Shown here: in pieces, positions 1 to 8,819 of the stretch
How positions within the stretch are numbered: the stretch's first letter is position 1
How the letters are laid out: each line of letters begins with the position of its first letter
NCBI GenBank assembly: GCA_910584385.1
Contig: CAJUAK010000002.1
Coordinates: forward strand, 107,795-171,794
Direction: 5' to 3'
DNA from: an uncultured Alphaproteobacteria bacterium
GTDB lineage: Bacteria; Pseudomonadota; Alphaproteobacteria; RF32; CAG-239
DNA: 64,000 nucleotides
Notes under the pieces: model-generated
Told to the model about the DNA's origin: nothing
What the model saw: only the letters and a program-made list of their open reading frames with translations
Databases searched by the model: none
Position numbers and translations under genes: made by a program

Positions 1-630
1 CCATATACAAAGAAAGGGCAGTATGTGTATTTAAGACACACCGACCTTAAAAACTGCGAACACTGCAACAATGTTAGCGAGAAAATTTTGCTGAAAGAAG
101 TGGAAAAAGCCCTTGCTTCAATTAGCTTTGATGATGAGCTGAAACTTGCTCTGGCTGATGAGTTGAAAAAACGCTATGAAGCCACGCACGGCAACAATCA
201 TTATCAGTTGGAAAAGAATCGGAATCAGTTGGCTGATGTTGAAGAAAATCAAAAGAAACTTTTGGATTTGCTGATTGCGGGAACTGTTTCTGCTGATGTG
301 TATCGCAGTAAAAATGCCGAGTATGAAACGGCTAAAATTGAGCTGCAGGCGAAAATTGAACAATTGCAAACTCCTGATAACTCTGTTGAGCGGGCGATTG
401 ATAAGGTGTTGAATTTCAGCCAAAATTCTTTTGCAATTTTCAAAAGTTCGCAGATTGAAGAAAAACGCCGTATTTTAAATATCGTTTTTGCGAACTTTTT
501 AATGGACGGGAAAAATCCTGAAATATCAATGCATAAAAACTTCAAGCTCCTATCAAAAATAGGAGCTTGTAAAGATTGGTGCCCTGAAGAAGACTCGAAC
601 TTCCACGACCAACCGGTCATAAGTACCTGA
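1..630 (+). CDS. Large serine recombinase, C-terminal part (5' end outside window)
   Basis: The frame is open from base 1, so only the C-terminal ~209 residues are seen. They begin with a zinc-ribbon remnant (a CxxC pair, Cys-Glu-His-Cys, near nt 56-67), followed by a Lys/Glu-rich coiled coil (nt ~90-400) and the 'EEKRRILNIVFANF' type tail usual for large serine recombinases of phages and integrative elements. The catalytic resolvase domain must lie upstream of the window. The last ~18 codons read antisense through a tRNA-Leu gene, so the protein tail is partly encoded by tRNA sequence. This is typical when an integrase gene abuts its own attachment site. The recombinase assignment is family recognition. 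That it belongs to an element integrated at this tRNA is inference. Confidence 0.8.
   Translation, partial: PYTKKGQYVYLRHTDLKNCEHCNNVSEKILLKEVEKALASISFDDELKLALADELKKRYEATHGNNHYQLEKNRNQLADVEENQKKLLDLLIAGTVSADVYRSKNAEYETAKIELQAKIEQLQTPDNSVERAIDKVLNFSQNSFAIFKSSQIEEKRRILNIVFANFLMDGKNPEISMHKNFKLLSKIGACKDWCPEEDSNFHDQPVIST
544..568 (-). terminator. Intrinsic terminator of tRNA-Leu(CAG)
   Basis: A perfect 9-bp stem (544-552 with 560-568) lies 8 nt past the tRNA 3' end. On the minus strand it is followed closely by a short T-run. It sits inside the 3' part of the recombinase reading frame. Confidence 0.65.
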
Positions 631-663
631 AACTTACGCGTCTACCAGTTCCGCCATCAGGGC
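577..663 (-). tRNA. tRNA-Leu (anticodon CAG)
   Basis: The minus strand gives a full class II cloverleaf. The 7-bp acceptor is GCCCTGA paired with TCAGGGC. The D-arm ends in the Leu-type GGTAGACGC. The anticodon stem is TAAGT/ACTTA around loop TTCAGGT, giving CAG. A long variable arm, a T-arm with GTTCGAGTC and an encoded CCA (577-579) complete it. It overlaps the end of the recombinase gene on the other strand and lies 28 nt downstream of uppP in the same orientation. Confidence 0.93.
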
Positions 664-690
664 AATGAACGAATCGTTTTTCTGATTCGC

Positions 691-1512
691 TTACATATTT
701 ATACTTATAATTCCGTAAGAATCAAGTAATAAAATTGTTCCTAATGCAATTCTGTATATAACAAACGGTAAAAAGGTGGATTTTTTTAGCCACCACATGA
801 TTGCGTAAATCGCAATAATCGAAGCGCAGAATGAATAGGTAACGCCGTCTAATGCATTAAGGAGCGCCAGAATATCCCCTTGTTTATATAATTCTATCCC
901 TACAAGTGCGGCAGCGGCCAAAATTGCCGGAACGGAAAGCAGCATGGAAAATTTGGCGGCATCCCTTCTTTCTAAGCTTAAGAATCTTCCCATGGTTATG
1001 GTTATGCCTGAGCGGCTTGTTCCCGGGATTAATGCAAGGCATTGGGCACAGCCGATTAAAAAAGCGTCTAAAGCGCCCAGGTGTTCAATCTTGCGTATTG
1101 TCATGCTGGTTTTATCTGCAACAAACAGAAGCAGGCCAAAGCCTAAAATTGTCCAGCCAATGATTCTGGAGGAGCGCAGCCATTCCGTGCCGTAATGTTC
1201 CAAAATCGCTCCAGCGCAGAGGATAGGCAATGTTCCGATAACAATCAGCCAAAATAATTTGCTTCCGTAATCCTTAAAATTGGGGATGAACCAGGATTTT
1301 ACAAAACCTTTTGCCATGAGCCATATATCTTCAGAGAAATATATGATGACTGCCAAAACAGACCCTAAGTGCAGGGCAACGTCCAAAGCCAGGCCTTGGT
1401 CGGGGAAGGTTGTGAATTTGGAAAATAAAATTAAGTGCCCCGACGAACTTACAGGAAGAAACTCGGTCAGCCCCTGAAGAATTGATAAAAATAAAATGTG
1501 CAGATTTAACAC
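691..1512 (-). CDS. uppP: Undecaprenyl-diphosphatase UppP (BacA)
   Basis: Inner-membrane enzyme that dephosphorylates undecaprenyl pyrophosphate to recycle the lipid carrier for peptidoglycan; overproduction gives bacitracin resistance. The 273-residue length is normal. The first signature (residues 13-27, QGLTEFLPVSSSGHL) holds the catalytic Glu17, and the second (PGTSRSG, around residue 163) holds the essential Arg. About eight hydrophobic segments are visible. The gene ends 28 nt before the tRNA-Leu gene and starts 1 nt after the stop of the receiver-domain gene upstream, so the two are probably co-transcribed. Confidence 0.95.
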   Translation of the reverse strand: MLNLHILFLSILQGLTEFLPVSSSGHLILFSKFTTFPDQGLALDVALHLGSVLAVIIYFSEDIWLMAKGFVKSWFIPNFKDYGSKLFWLIVIGTLPILCAGAILEHYGTEWLRSSRIIGWTILGFGLLLFVADKTSMTIRKIEHLGALDAFLIGCAQCLALIPGTSRSGITITMGRFLSLERRDAAKFSMLLSVPAILAAAALVGIELYKQGDILALLNALDGVTYSFCASIIAIYAIMWWLKKSTFLPFVIYRIALGTILLLDSYGIISINM

Positions 1513-1513
1513 G

Positions 1514-1936
1514 TTACACTCTTTCGCTGTTTAATCCCAAAGCGCTGCATATGCGTTTTTTTAATGCCAGCGGGGATATCGGTTTTACAAGATATTCCGT
1601 AATGCCAAGCTGTTTTGCTTCCAAAACTGTTTTTTCTTTGGTATCCACGGTTATCATTATAATCGGCGTGTTTTGGGTTCCTTCGACAATGCCTGATTTT
1701 ATTTCGTTTGCAAATTCAGTTCCGCTTTTTCCGGGCATTTGCTGATCTAATAAAATGGTGTCTATTTTGAAATTTCTTAAAATTTCAAGCGCTTCTTCGC
1801 TGTTTCCGGCTTCTTTGGTGTTTTTTATGCCGATTTGGTAAAGCGCCGTTTTGGTAAAAGTGCGGGAGAATTTGTCATCATCAACAATCAGGCAGACTAT
1901 TTTATCCCAGAAAATATTTTTATGTGCGTTTTCCAT
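1514..1936 (-). CDS. CheY-like single-domain response regulator
   Basis: A stand-alone receiver domain of 140 residues with no output domain. The acidic pocket is Asp19-Asp20-Asp21, the phospho-acceptor is Asp64 (LLDQQMPG), the switch Thr is Thr96 and the conserved Lys is Lys118 (VKP). All key residues are present, so it should be phosphorylatable. It lies between an M23 peptidase gene (10-nt gap) and uppP on the minus strand. No kinase gene is adjacent, so its partner and output are unknown. Flagellar genes elsewhere in the window make a role in motility possible but unproven. Confidence 0.85.
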   Translation of the reverse strand: MENAHKNIFWDKIVCLIVDDDKFSRTFTKTALYQIGIKNTKEAGNSEEALEILRNFKIDTILLDQQMPGKSGTEFANEIKSGIVEGTQNTPIIMITVDTKEKTVLEAKQLGITEYLVKPISPLALKKRICSALGLNSERV

Positions 1937-1946
1937 TTTACTTCCC

Positions 1947-2786
1947 CTATTGCTGTTTAGGATTTAAACACAAGCTGCTTTCTTGGTTAAGATTTAACAG
2001 CGTTTGCGGATTAAATTTAACACCTTGCAGAGAGGCACCCCAGTGCAGGTGCGGACCGGTTACGCGGCCTGTCTTTCCAACATGGGCAATAATATCGCCC
2101 TTTTTTACAAAATCGCCTTCTTTGGCGACAAAATCATTTAAATGCGCATAGATTGTATAAAGCCCGAAGCCGTGATCGATAATCATGACATTGCCTGAGT
2201 AAAACAAATCAGGCGCGGCCAAAACAACTGTTCCGTCTCCGGAAGCTTTGACCTCTGTTCCGACAGGCGCGGCGATATCCATTCCTGAATGCGGATTTTT
2301 TTTGACGCCGTTCATTATGCGTTGTCCGCCGAATTGCCCGCTGGTACGCCCTTTGACAGGCATGATAAAGCCGTTATGCCAATTGGGAACGGAAGAGTTG
2401 TCTTTTAATGCCCCTCTTACGGCTGTTTGTTCCTTGAGTATTGCGGCTTCATCTTCCGGTTTTGGGGTTACTTTGCGCGGTTGGACGCCTTTTAAATTTT
2501 GGATGTCCCAGGCTGTCGGAAGAACGTTTATCAGGTAAGCGGCTTCAGAGCCGTCTTTCATGACCGCTTCTAATTGGAGTTGTTGTGCGGCATCCCTTTC
2601 AGCGGCAAATAAAAAATTTCCCTTGCCATCCAGGCGGAGTTCTTTGCCGTTATGCATGATTTTTACGGCTTCGGGAATGCTGCCGAGCAAAATTTCCCCT
2701 TGGTGCAGCTTTGCGCAAGAGGCGGCTGCGGTTTCTGCATTTAGGGCGCAGAGGCTAAATATCAAACAAATCGCCCTGAAGTTCAT
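1947..2786 (-). CDS. M23-family (LytM-type) peptidoglycan endopeptidase
   Basis: A 279-residue exported protein with an N-terminal hydrophobic signal (residues 1-22, ending AETAAA) and a C-terminal LytM domain (about 138-262). The zinc ligands are visible: His166 and Asp170 in HSGMD, His248 in HLHWG, with the catalytic His215 in YAHL. The family cleaves peptide cross-links or activates amidases. The start lies inside the end of xseA (32-bp overlap), with an AGGAAA site just upstream, suggesting translational coupling. Exact substrate unknown. Confidence 0.88.
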   Translation of the reverse strand: MNFRAICLIFSLCALNAETAAASCAKLHQGEILLGSIPEAVKIMHNGKELRLDGKGNFLFAAERDAAQQLQLEAVMKDGSEAAYLINVLPTAWDIQNLKGVQPRKVTPKPEDEAAILKEQTAVRGALKDNSSVPNWHNGFIMPVKGRTSGQFGGQRIMNGVKKNPHSGMDIAAPVGTEVKASGDGTVVLAAPDLFYSGNVMIIDHGFGLYTIYAHLNDFVAKEGDFVKKGDIIAHVGKTGRVTGPHLHWGASLQGVKFNPQTLLNLNQESSLCLNPKQQ

Positions 2787-4083
2787 TCTTTTTCCTCGCT
2801 ACTGTTGTTTTAAGGCAGCCATCATGAAATCTTATTTTCAAAACAGATGCTTTTTGAGCTTGTTCCAGGCTGTAAACCGTTTGCTGTTTATCATTCTGAA
2901 CCCAGGCAAAGCCCCGCCTTAAAACCGAATCTATTGAAACTGATTCCAGTCTAAGCACTAAATTGTTTAAATTTTCTTGATTTTTTTCAAAAATATTTTG
3001 GATGTAAGACGGCTTTAGCTCTACTAATTCCATCGCATGCTTTTTGTTTAGTATATAGCTGCGGAAAGCTGTTTGCAGGCGTTCCCACCGATCGTCAAAC
3101 TTTTGCCGGCATTCTTGGAATATTTGTTCCAGGTTGGGAATGCCCCGGCTCAGGCTTTCCAAGCGCAGGCGCTGTTCTTGCATGAAGCGGTTCAAGCCGC
3201 TTAAAAGCCGGTTGTCAATGGTATTTAACTTTATTTGCAATTCGCTTTTGACCGGAACGGCAAATTCGGCAGCTCCGGTTGGCGTGGGAGCGCGTTTGTC
3301 GGCAACATAGTCAATAAGCATGGTGTCTGTTTCATGTCCGACGGCGGAAATGACAGGAATTTCAGAGTTATAAACGGCACGGATGACGGATTCCTCGTTA
3401 AAAGGCCAAAGGTCTTCCAGGCTGCCGCCGCCTCTGGCAACAATCAGAACATCCGGGCGGGGGAGGCCGTCCCTTGGAAATGAATTAAACCCCTCTACAG
3501 CGGAAGCAATCTTATCAGCCGCCCCTTCGCCCTGAACGGGGGTCGGCCAAAGCAAAATATGGCTGGGAAACCGGTCTCTTACCCTGTGGATGATGTCTCG
3601 GATGACGGCGCCGCTTGCCGAAGTGATAACGCCGATTGTCAGGGGAAGGAACGGTATAGGCTTTTTGTGCGCTGCGTCAAATAATCCTTCCTGGGCAAAT
3701 TTTTGCTTGCGTTCTTCCAAGAGTTTCAGCAAAGCGCCGGCCCCGGCAATTTCCATTTGTTCAATGACCAGCTGGTAGGAAGATTTTCCGGCAAATGTTG
3801 TTATTTTTCCCGTGGCAATGACTTCGAGGCCGTCTTCCGGCTTAAATGGCAGATGAAGCGCAACGCCCTTCCAGATGACGGCAGAGAGAACGGCGTTTTC
3901 GTCTTTTAACGATAAATACCAGTGTCCGGAATCTGCCCTTTTGGCACCAAAAATTTCGCCTTTTATTTTTACTTTGCTGAATGTTGTTTCTACAAAACGT
4001 TTTATTTCGAAGGAAATTTGGCTGACGGTGAATTCTGGCAGCTCCGGAGCCTGTGATTGCATTTGTGTAAATAAATCTTCCAT
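2755..4083 (-). CDS. xseA: Exodeoxyribonuclease VII large subunit
   Basis: Large subunit of ExoVII, which degrades single-stranded DNA into oligonucleotides. The 442-residue length is normal. An N-terminal OB-fold (about residues 18-110) is followed by the catalytic region with GVITSASGAVIRDI, RGGGSLEDLWPFNEE and SAVGHETD, then a long coiled-coil arm. The start has a GAAAGG site. The small subunit xseB is not next to it here. Confidence 0.95.
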   Translation of the reverse strand: MEDLFTQMQSQAPELPEFTVSQISFEIKRFVETTFSKVKIKGEIFGAKRADSGHWYLSLKDENAVLSAVIWKGVALHLPFKPEDGLEVIATGKITTFAGKSSYQLVIEQMEIAGAGALLKLLEERKQKFAQEGLFDAAHKKPIPFLPLTIGVITSASGAVIRDIIHRVRDRFPSHILLWPTPVQGEGAADKIASAVEGFNSFPRDGLPRPDVLIVARGGGSLEDLWPFNEESVIRAVYNSEIPVISAVGHETDTMLIDYVADKRAPTPTGAAEFAVPVKSELQIKLNTIDNRLLSGLNRFMQEQRLRLESLSRGIPNLEQIFQECRQKFDDRWERLQTAFRSYILNKKHAMELVELKPSYIQNIFEKNQENLNNLVLRLESVSIDSVLRRGFAWVQNDKQQTVYSLEQAQKASVLKIRFHDGCLKTTVARKKNELQGDLFDI

Positions 4084-4193
4084 AAAAAAGCCTTTCTATT
4101 TTCCAAAATGATAGCAGAAATAAAATGGATGTTAAGCGAATTAAATGCTTCATTGACAAGAAGTTTGTGCAAAATGTGCTCAGGACAAAAAAC

Positions 4194-4221
4194 TTGACAA
4201 ATTTCCGCCTGCGTGTATACT
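4194..4221 (+). promoter_or_regulatory. Sigma-70 type promoter for the 4242 gene
   Basis: TTGACA (4194-4199), a 16-bp spacer and TATACT (4216-4221). The start would fall about 14 nt before the ATG at 4242, so the leader is very short and no Shine-Dalgarno site is visible. Confidence 0.7.
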
Positions 4222-4241
4222 GCACCTAAACCTTAATTTTT

Positions 4242-4577
4242 ATGCGTATGAGTATTTTTAGTTTTATTTTTGGCAATTCGGCTAAAGAAAAAGCCATTAA
4301 AGAGCATCCAACTCAAGAAAAAGGAAAAGCCATTTGGGCGCAGTTGAATAAAGAGCTTCCAAAAGCTGTCGGCGTTTTATGCGATGACAAGCCTCGTATT
4401 TTGGCATATGCCGAAAGGGTTAAGCAGATGTCCGGGGTGGAAAAAGCTTCCCTTAAGCTTTATCTGGAATACCTTTTGGATTTTTATGATGATTCCGGGG
4501 ACGTGGTTTCTGGTTCCGTAGAGGAGCTCTGCCGCCGGAAAAGGCAAATATGCAGCCAGCATCTGGAGTATCTTTAA
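4242..4577 (+). CDS. Small protein of unknown function (111 aa)
   Basis: No family recognised. The protein is 111 residues, with a short hydrophobic start (MSIFSFIFG) followed by a helical, charged body and a Tyr/Leu-rich segment (LKLYLEYLLDFYDD). It has its own strong promoter and shares a bidirectional terminator with the convergent ftsY gene, so it is probably expressed alone. The start could be the ATG at 4242 or at 4248. Confidence 0.6.
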   Translation: MRMSIFSFIFGNSAKEKAIKEHPTQEKGKAIWAQLNKELPKAVGVLCDDKPRILAYAERVKQMSGVEKASLKLYLEYLLDFYDDSGDVVSGSVEELCRRKRQICSQHLEYL

Positions 4578-4593
4578 AATATGCCGCCTGTTT

Positions 4594-4634
4594 AAAAACA
4601 AACCGCTTGCACTGTTGCAGGCGGTTTGTTTTTA
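4594..4634. terminator. Bidirectional intrinsic terminator between the 4242 gene and ftsY
   Basis: An 11-bp stem (4596-4606 with 4621-4631) with A-rich and T-rich flanks serves both converging genes. Confidence 0.8.
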
Positions 4635-5534
4635 TTCCAGGCCAAGAAGCTTTTGCGCATAGCCTTGTGCGTTAAAAGGCTGCAAGTCTTCAATCTTTTC
4701 GCCGATGCCGATAAAATAGACGGGCAGGGCAAATTCGTCTGCCGCCGCGACAAGAATGCCGCCTTTGGCTGAACCGTCCAGTTTTGTGATAATCAGGCCG
4801 TTAATATCTGCAGCTTCTTTAAAAATGCGAATCTGCTCTAAGGCGTTTTGCCCTGTGGAAGCGTCGATGGTCAACAATATTTTATGCGGCGCTTCGGGGA
4901 TTACTTTTTTTATGACGCGGATGATTTTTTGCAGTTCATCCATTAAGCCTTTTTTGTTTTGCAGCCTTCCCGCCGTATCGATAAAAATTAAATCTTCCCC
5001 TTTTTTTAAAGCCTGTTGCAGGCTGTCAAAACATAATCCGGCGGCATCGCATCCGGGATCGCCTTTATAAACGGGAATATTGTTTTTCCGTCCCCATTCT
5101 TCCAATTGTTCGACGGCGGCCGCACGAAATGTGTCCGCCGCAATGAAGGCTGCTTTGCGGTGGGAAAAGCGCGCGGCGAGTTTGCCGATTGTGGTGGTCT
5201 TTCCGGCCCCGTTTACGCCAACCATTAAAATAACTTCCGGCATGTGCGCCAAATCAAAATCTTTTTGGCAGGGCTGCAGAATCTGCGTTATTTTTTCGCT
5301 TAGAGTTTGCCTTATTTTTTGATCTGTTACATCTTTGTCAAAACGTTCTTTGGCAATAGCTTCAGATAAGCCCATGCTGGTTTTTACGCCGAAATCCGCG
5401 CTGATTAAAAGTTCTTCCAATTCTTCACGGGTTTGGTCATTTAATTTGTTAGAACTGAAGATGCCTTTCAGCCCGCTGTTAAGTTTGTTTGAGGACTTGT
5501 TCAGCCCAAACCCTAATTTATTTAGCCAGCTCAT
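4632..5534 (-). CDS. ftsY: Signal recognition particle receptor FtsY
   Basis: SRP-dependent GTPase that docks ribosome-nascent chain complexes at the inner membrane. At 300 residues it is the short form without the long acidic A domain. It has an N-domain helical bundle (about 1-95) and a G domain with GVNGAGKTTT (P-loop), DTFRAAA, DTAGR and TKLDGSAKGG. The start ATG follows GGAGAA and overlaps the end of the mtaB-like gene by 17 bp. Confidence 0.95.
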   Translation of the reverse strand: MSWLNKLGFGLNKSSNKLNSGLKGIFSSNKLNDQTREELEELLISADFGVKTSMGLSEAIAKERFDKDVTDQKIRQTLSEKITQILQPCQKDFDLAHMPEVILMVGVNGAGKTTTIGKLAARFSHRKAAFIAADTFRAAAVEQLEEWGRKNNIPVYKGDPGCDAAGLCFDSLQQALKKGEDLIFIDTAGRLQNKKGLMDELQKIIRVIKKVIPEAPHKILLTIDASTGQNALEQIRIFKEAADINGLIITKLDGSAKGGILVAAADEFALPVYFIGIGEKIEDLQPFNAQGYAQKLLGLE

Positions 5535-6567
5535 GGGCTTCTCCTTTTTCTCTCAGCCTTTTTGCCCGCTCTTTCCTAACTTCTACCGGAACTTGAGGCA
5601 TGGCCGCTGCCGGCGTTCCTTTTCTTTCGGAATAAGGAAACACATGCAGCTTATTAAGTCCGGCGTCGTCTACGAGCATTAGCGTGTTTTGAAACATTTC
5701 TTCGGTTTCTGTCGGAAATCCGCAGATAAAATCGGCTCCGAAAGTGGCTTCCGGACGCAGGCTGCGAATCTTTTGGCATAAATTGATGACATCTTCCCGC
5801 GAATGCCGCCGCTTCATCCTTTTCAAAATCATATTGTCTCCGGATTGGATGGAAAGGTGAAAATGCGGTGTCAGCCTTTTATCTTTTCCGATAAGGGCGA
5901 TTAATTTTTCATCGACGGCAGCCGGGTCTAATGAGCCGAATTGCAATTGAAAATCATCTTTTATTTCGGAGAGTATATCTTGGACAAGCCCGCTCAGCGA
6001 TGGTTTATAAGAGCATGCGTCAATGCCTGTCAAACAAATCTCTGAAAAGCCTTCCTGCAATAATTTTTTGATTTGTTCCAAGATGTCTTCTTTGGCAACA
6101 GAACGGTTATGCCCTCTGGCAAAGGGGACGATGCAATAAGTGCAGCGGTGGTCGCAGCCTTGCTGGATTTGTACAAAAGCGCGCTGCCGCCCTTCGAATC
6201 CGGTAATCAGGTATGGGTCATAATTGTCGTAATCAAAGATATCGCCGACAATTGTTTTTTCCGTTATCGGGGCAGACAGATAGCGGAGGATGTCTTTTTT
6301 TTCTTTATTGCCTAATATTAAATCGACTTCTTCCATTTCTGCAAATTTTGCGGCGTTTACCTGGGCGGAACATCCGGTTACGACAATTTTTGCATGGGGA
6401 TTTTCTTTGCGCAATTTACGCACCATTTGCCGGCATTGCCTTTCGGCCTCGCTGGTTACGGCGCAGGTATTGACGATAATGACATCGTTTAAGCCGGCCA
6501 GCTTTTCTTTTAAAACTTCTGATTCGTAGCTGTTGATGCGGCAGCCGAATGTTACAACTTCAACCAT
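5518..6567 (-). CDS. mtaB: MiaB/MtaB-type tRNA methylthiotransferase
   Basis: Radical-SAM enzyme of the methylthiotransferase family; the MtaB branch adds a methylthio group to t6A37 of tRNA. The N-terminal UPF0004 domain has its three Fe-S cysteines (FGCRINSYESE, NTCAV, GCSAQ), and the radical-SAM CxxxCxxC is in CDHRCTYC. The start at 6567 is set by GGAGG 7 nt upstream; an in-frame upstream extension has none. The protein is 349 residues and stops soon after the SAM barrel, with no clear C-terminal TRAM domain, so it is shorter than most relatives. It overlaps ftsY by 17 bp. Confidence 0.85.
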   Translation of the reverse strand: MVEVVTFGCRINSYESEVLKEKLAGLNDVIIVNTCAVTSEAERQCRQMVRKLRKENPHAKIVVTGCSAQVNAAKFAEMEEVDLILGNKEKKDILRYLSAPITEKTIVGDIFDYDNYDPYLITGFEGRQRAFVQIQQGCDHRCTYCIVPFARGHNRSVAKEDILEQIKKLLQEGFSEICLTGIDACSYKPSLSGLVQDILSEIKDDFQLQFGSLDPAAVDEKLIALIGKDKRLTPHFHLSIQSGDNMILKRMKRRHSREDVINLCQKIRSLRPEATFGADFICGFPTETEEMFQNTLMLVDDAGLNKLHVFPYSERKGTPAAAMPQVPVEVRKERAKRLREKGEAHELAK

Positions 6568-6626
6568 AAAAAACCTCCACTTGCATATATAAGGCAAGTG
6601 GAGGATAAAATCAAACAAAATATATT

Positions 6627-7571
6627 CTATTTGCCGATGGCTGCCAAGGCCTCTTCCGTGAATTTTTTCAGGGTTTCGGCACTGTGTTTTAATTCGGCAT
6701 GCTCATTAGGCGTTAATTTGGGATAAATAACGCTGTGAATGCCCCTCTTGCCGACGACTGTTGGCAGGGATAAGCAAACATCTTTGACGCCTTCAACCTC
6801 ATCATGGTGGCAGCTGACCGTCAGAATGGCATATTCATTTGTGGTTACGGCCTGGCAAATGCGGGTCAGGCCGCCGGCAATTCCATAAAAAGTGGCGCCT
6901 TTGCCGTTAATGATTTTATATGCGGCGTTACGGACGCAGTCATCGATTTCGGCTTTCTTTTCAGGCGTAAGCGGACGGTCGGTCAATTCAGCCAGCTTTT
7001 CGATGGAAACGGTTCCGGCATCGCCGTTTGACCAAACGACAACTTCGCTGTCGCCATGTTCGCCCAATACGTTAGCATGTACGGATTTTGGGGAAACGCC
7101 GAGATAATATCCCAATAATGTACGGAAACGGGAAGTGTCTAAGATTGTTCCGCTGCCAAATACCCTTTCTTTGGGCAGTCCGGATAACTTTAATGTTACC
7201 TCGGTCATGACATCTACGGGATTTGAGGCAACCAGCAAAATCGCATTGGGTTCATGTGCCATAATTTGCGGGATGATGCTTTCAAATACTTTTACATTGC
7301 GCCCGATAAGGTCGGTTCTGGTTTCGCCCGGCTTTTGGTTTACGCCGGCGGTTATGATAATGACTTCGCAGCCTTTGAGGTCGGCATAGTCGCCGGCCTT
7401 GATTTTGTTTGCGTAGGCAAAGGGTGTCGCGTGGGCTATGTCCATGGCTTCCGCTATGGCTTTGTCTTTATTCATGTCGACTAAAACGATTTTGCGGGCA
7501 ACGCCTCTCATAATCAAGGCAAATGCCGTTGCGCTGCCGACTGATCCTGCTCCGATAATTCCTACTTTCAT
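6627..7571 (-). CDS. ldh: L-lactate dehydrogenase (LDH/MDH superfamily)
   Basis: NAD-dependent 2-hydroxyacid dehydrogenase of 314 residues. The Rossmann motif is GIIGAGSVGS. The substrate-specificity loop reads NQKPGETR, with Gln where malate dehydrogenases carry Arg, which favours pyruvate/lactate as substrate. The catalytic His lies in GEHGDSE, and SNPVDVMTE is typical of the family. A GAGGAAAAAG site precedes the ATG. The call of lactate over malate rests on that one residue and general likeness; activity is not proven. In an otherwise proteobacterial gene set it points to fermentation. Confidence 0.82.
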   Translation of the reverse strand: MKVGIIGAGSVGSATAFALIMRGVARKIVLVDMNKDKAIAEAMDIAHATPFAYANKIKAGDYADLKGCEVIIITAGVNQKPGETRTDLIGRNVKVFESIIPQIMAHEPNAILLVASNPVDVMTEVTLKLSGLPKERVFGSGTILDTSRFRTLLGYYLGVSPKSVHANVLGEHGDSEVVVWSNGDAGTVSIEKLAELTDRPLTPEKKAEIDDCVRNAAYKIINGKGATFYGIAGGLTRICQAVTTNEYAILTVSCHHDEVEGVKDVCLSLPTVVGKRGIHSVIYPKLTPNEHAELKHSAETLKKFTEEALAAIGK

Positions 7572-7635
7572 TTCTTTTTCCTCATCTGTTATATTTTTTC
7601 TTTCTTATATATAAGAATATTTTTTCAGAATACAA

Positions 7636-7668
7636 TAAAAAAGGCTGCAATAAATGCAGCCTTTTTTT
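7636..7668 (-). terminator. Intrinsic terminator after the 7682 gene
   Basis: A 10-bp stem (7640-7649 with 7655-7664), followed on the minus strand by a T-run. Confidence 0.75.
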
Positions 7669-7681
7669 ATGTGCTTACCTT

Positions 7682-7939
7682 TTAGTCTTTAACGATTGTT
7701 TCATCTTCGTCGGCAGTTTCTTCCGGATTTTCCTCAATAACTTCTTCTGCGGTAACTTCTTCGTCTTCCGCAATCTGCCCGTCAGCATTTTCAGCCGCGT
7801 TTTCTTCAATTCCGGCCGGGATATTTTCTTCCGTTACGACGGCATTTTCAACAGGCGCAGACATATTGTCCTGTTTAATCAGGCGTGCGGCAACCATTAA
7901 AATTACAACGATTAAAACAATATAAAAAAGTTTTTTCAT
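7682..7939 (-). CDS. Small membrane-anchored acidic protein (85 aa)
   Basis: No family recognised. Residues 1-20 form a single hydrophobic segment (FYIVLIVVILMVAARLI). The rest is a Glu/Asp-rich tail with almost no hydrophobic residues, likely disordered and outside the cytoplasm or lining the membrane. A CGGAG site is placed 8 nt upstream of the ATG, and an intrinsic terminator follows, so it is probably a single-gene unit. Confidence 0.65.
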   Translation of the reverse strand: MKKLFYIVLIVVILMVAARLIKQDNMSAPVENAVVTEENIPAGIEENAAENADGQIAEDEEVTAEEVIEENPEETADEDETIVKD

Positions 7940-8027
7940 TTCAGACTCCGAGCTAAAAATTTATCACTGGCATCAGGTTAGGTTTTGTTTGGCCAATTGT
8001 CAATAAATTGTTGAAGTAATCAACCAT

Positions 8028-8819
8028 TCAGTGCCCGGAAAACATATTATTTGATTCATAATGGCTCAGACCGATATAAAAAATTTTGCGGCTTGCCAGG
8101 AGAAATATAAGGCAGCCGGCGATTAAAACCGTAAAATCCGCCCATGAAAAGCTATGTGCCAGCCGGACCGGGAACAGGGAAAGAAAGCCGGCGGGAAGCA
8201 GCGTGAGGAATATTATTTTGTATAAGCCCTGGAAAATTGCCGCGGGTTGAGAGCTGAAGGTTATGAAAGCTAAAAAGATATTATGGGCCAGGCGCTCCAT
8301 ATTGTTGGCAAAAAATGACAAGCTGTGGGCAGCGAGGGAAACCGAAAAGATGAGGGAAAAAGCTGTCAGGCTGCATAAAATGTAAATGCAGAATCCGTAG
8401 AGGCTGCAATATCCCGACATTGCAAACATGATTATTCCGGTCAGGATATCTCCCCAGTTGGCAAAAGAAGCGTAAGAGGTTGCAATCAGAAACAAAGGGG
8501 GCTGCGGCGAGGTTATGATGTGGTCCAGGCTCCCTTGTTCAACTATTTGCGGCAAAAGCTGAATGCCGCAGCAGCTTAAAGCATAGATTCCGTAAGAGGT
8601 GTTCAAAATAGCAAACAAGAATGCCATGTCTTGAAATGTCCAGCCGTTAATGCTGCCCCGGTTGTTAAACACAATCCACCACATAAAAATATACGTGCAG
8701 TTGTTTAGCAGCATCATAGACATGTTAACCAGGGAATCGGCTTTGGTCTGAAATATTTGCTTCAGATTGCTTTTTTGAATGGCAAAAAAGATTTTAAACA
8801 TGTTACCCGCCATAGACAT
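8028..8819 (-). CDS. ABC-2 type exporter, membrane subunit
   Basis: 263 residues with six hydrophobic segments, resembling the ABC-2 family permeases that pair with DrrA-like ATPases. It is the third gene of a three-gene exporter: ATPase (9572-10495), permease (8803-9579), permease (this). Its start region overlaps the upstream permease by up to 17 bp. The ATGs at 8819, 8813 and 8801 are all possible, with an AAAGGA site favouring 8813 or 8819. Substrate unknown. Confidence 0.78.
   Translation of the reverse strand: MSMAGNMFKIFFAIQKSNLKQIFQTKADSLVNMSMMLLNNCTYIFMWWIVFNNRGSINGWTFQDMAFLFAILNTSYGIYALSCCGIQLLPQIVEQGSLDHIITSPQPPLFLIATSYASFANWGDILTGIIMFAMSGYCSLYGFCIYILCSLTAFSLIFSVSLAAHSLSFFANNMERLAHNIFLAFITFSSQPAAIFQGLYKIIFLTLLPAGFLSLFPVRLAHSFSWADFTVLIAGCLIFLLASRKIFYIGLSHYESNNMFSGH

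Noticed and set aside
6627..7571. Malate dehydrogenase call for the LDH/MDH gene
   Set aside because: The specificity position has Gln (NQKPGETR) rather than Arg, and the rest reads like lactate dehydrogenases.
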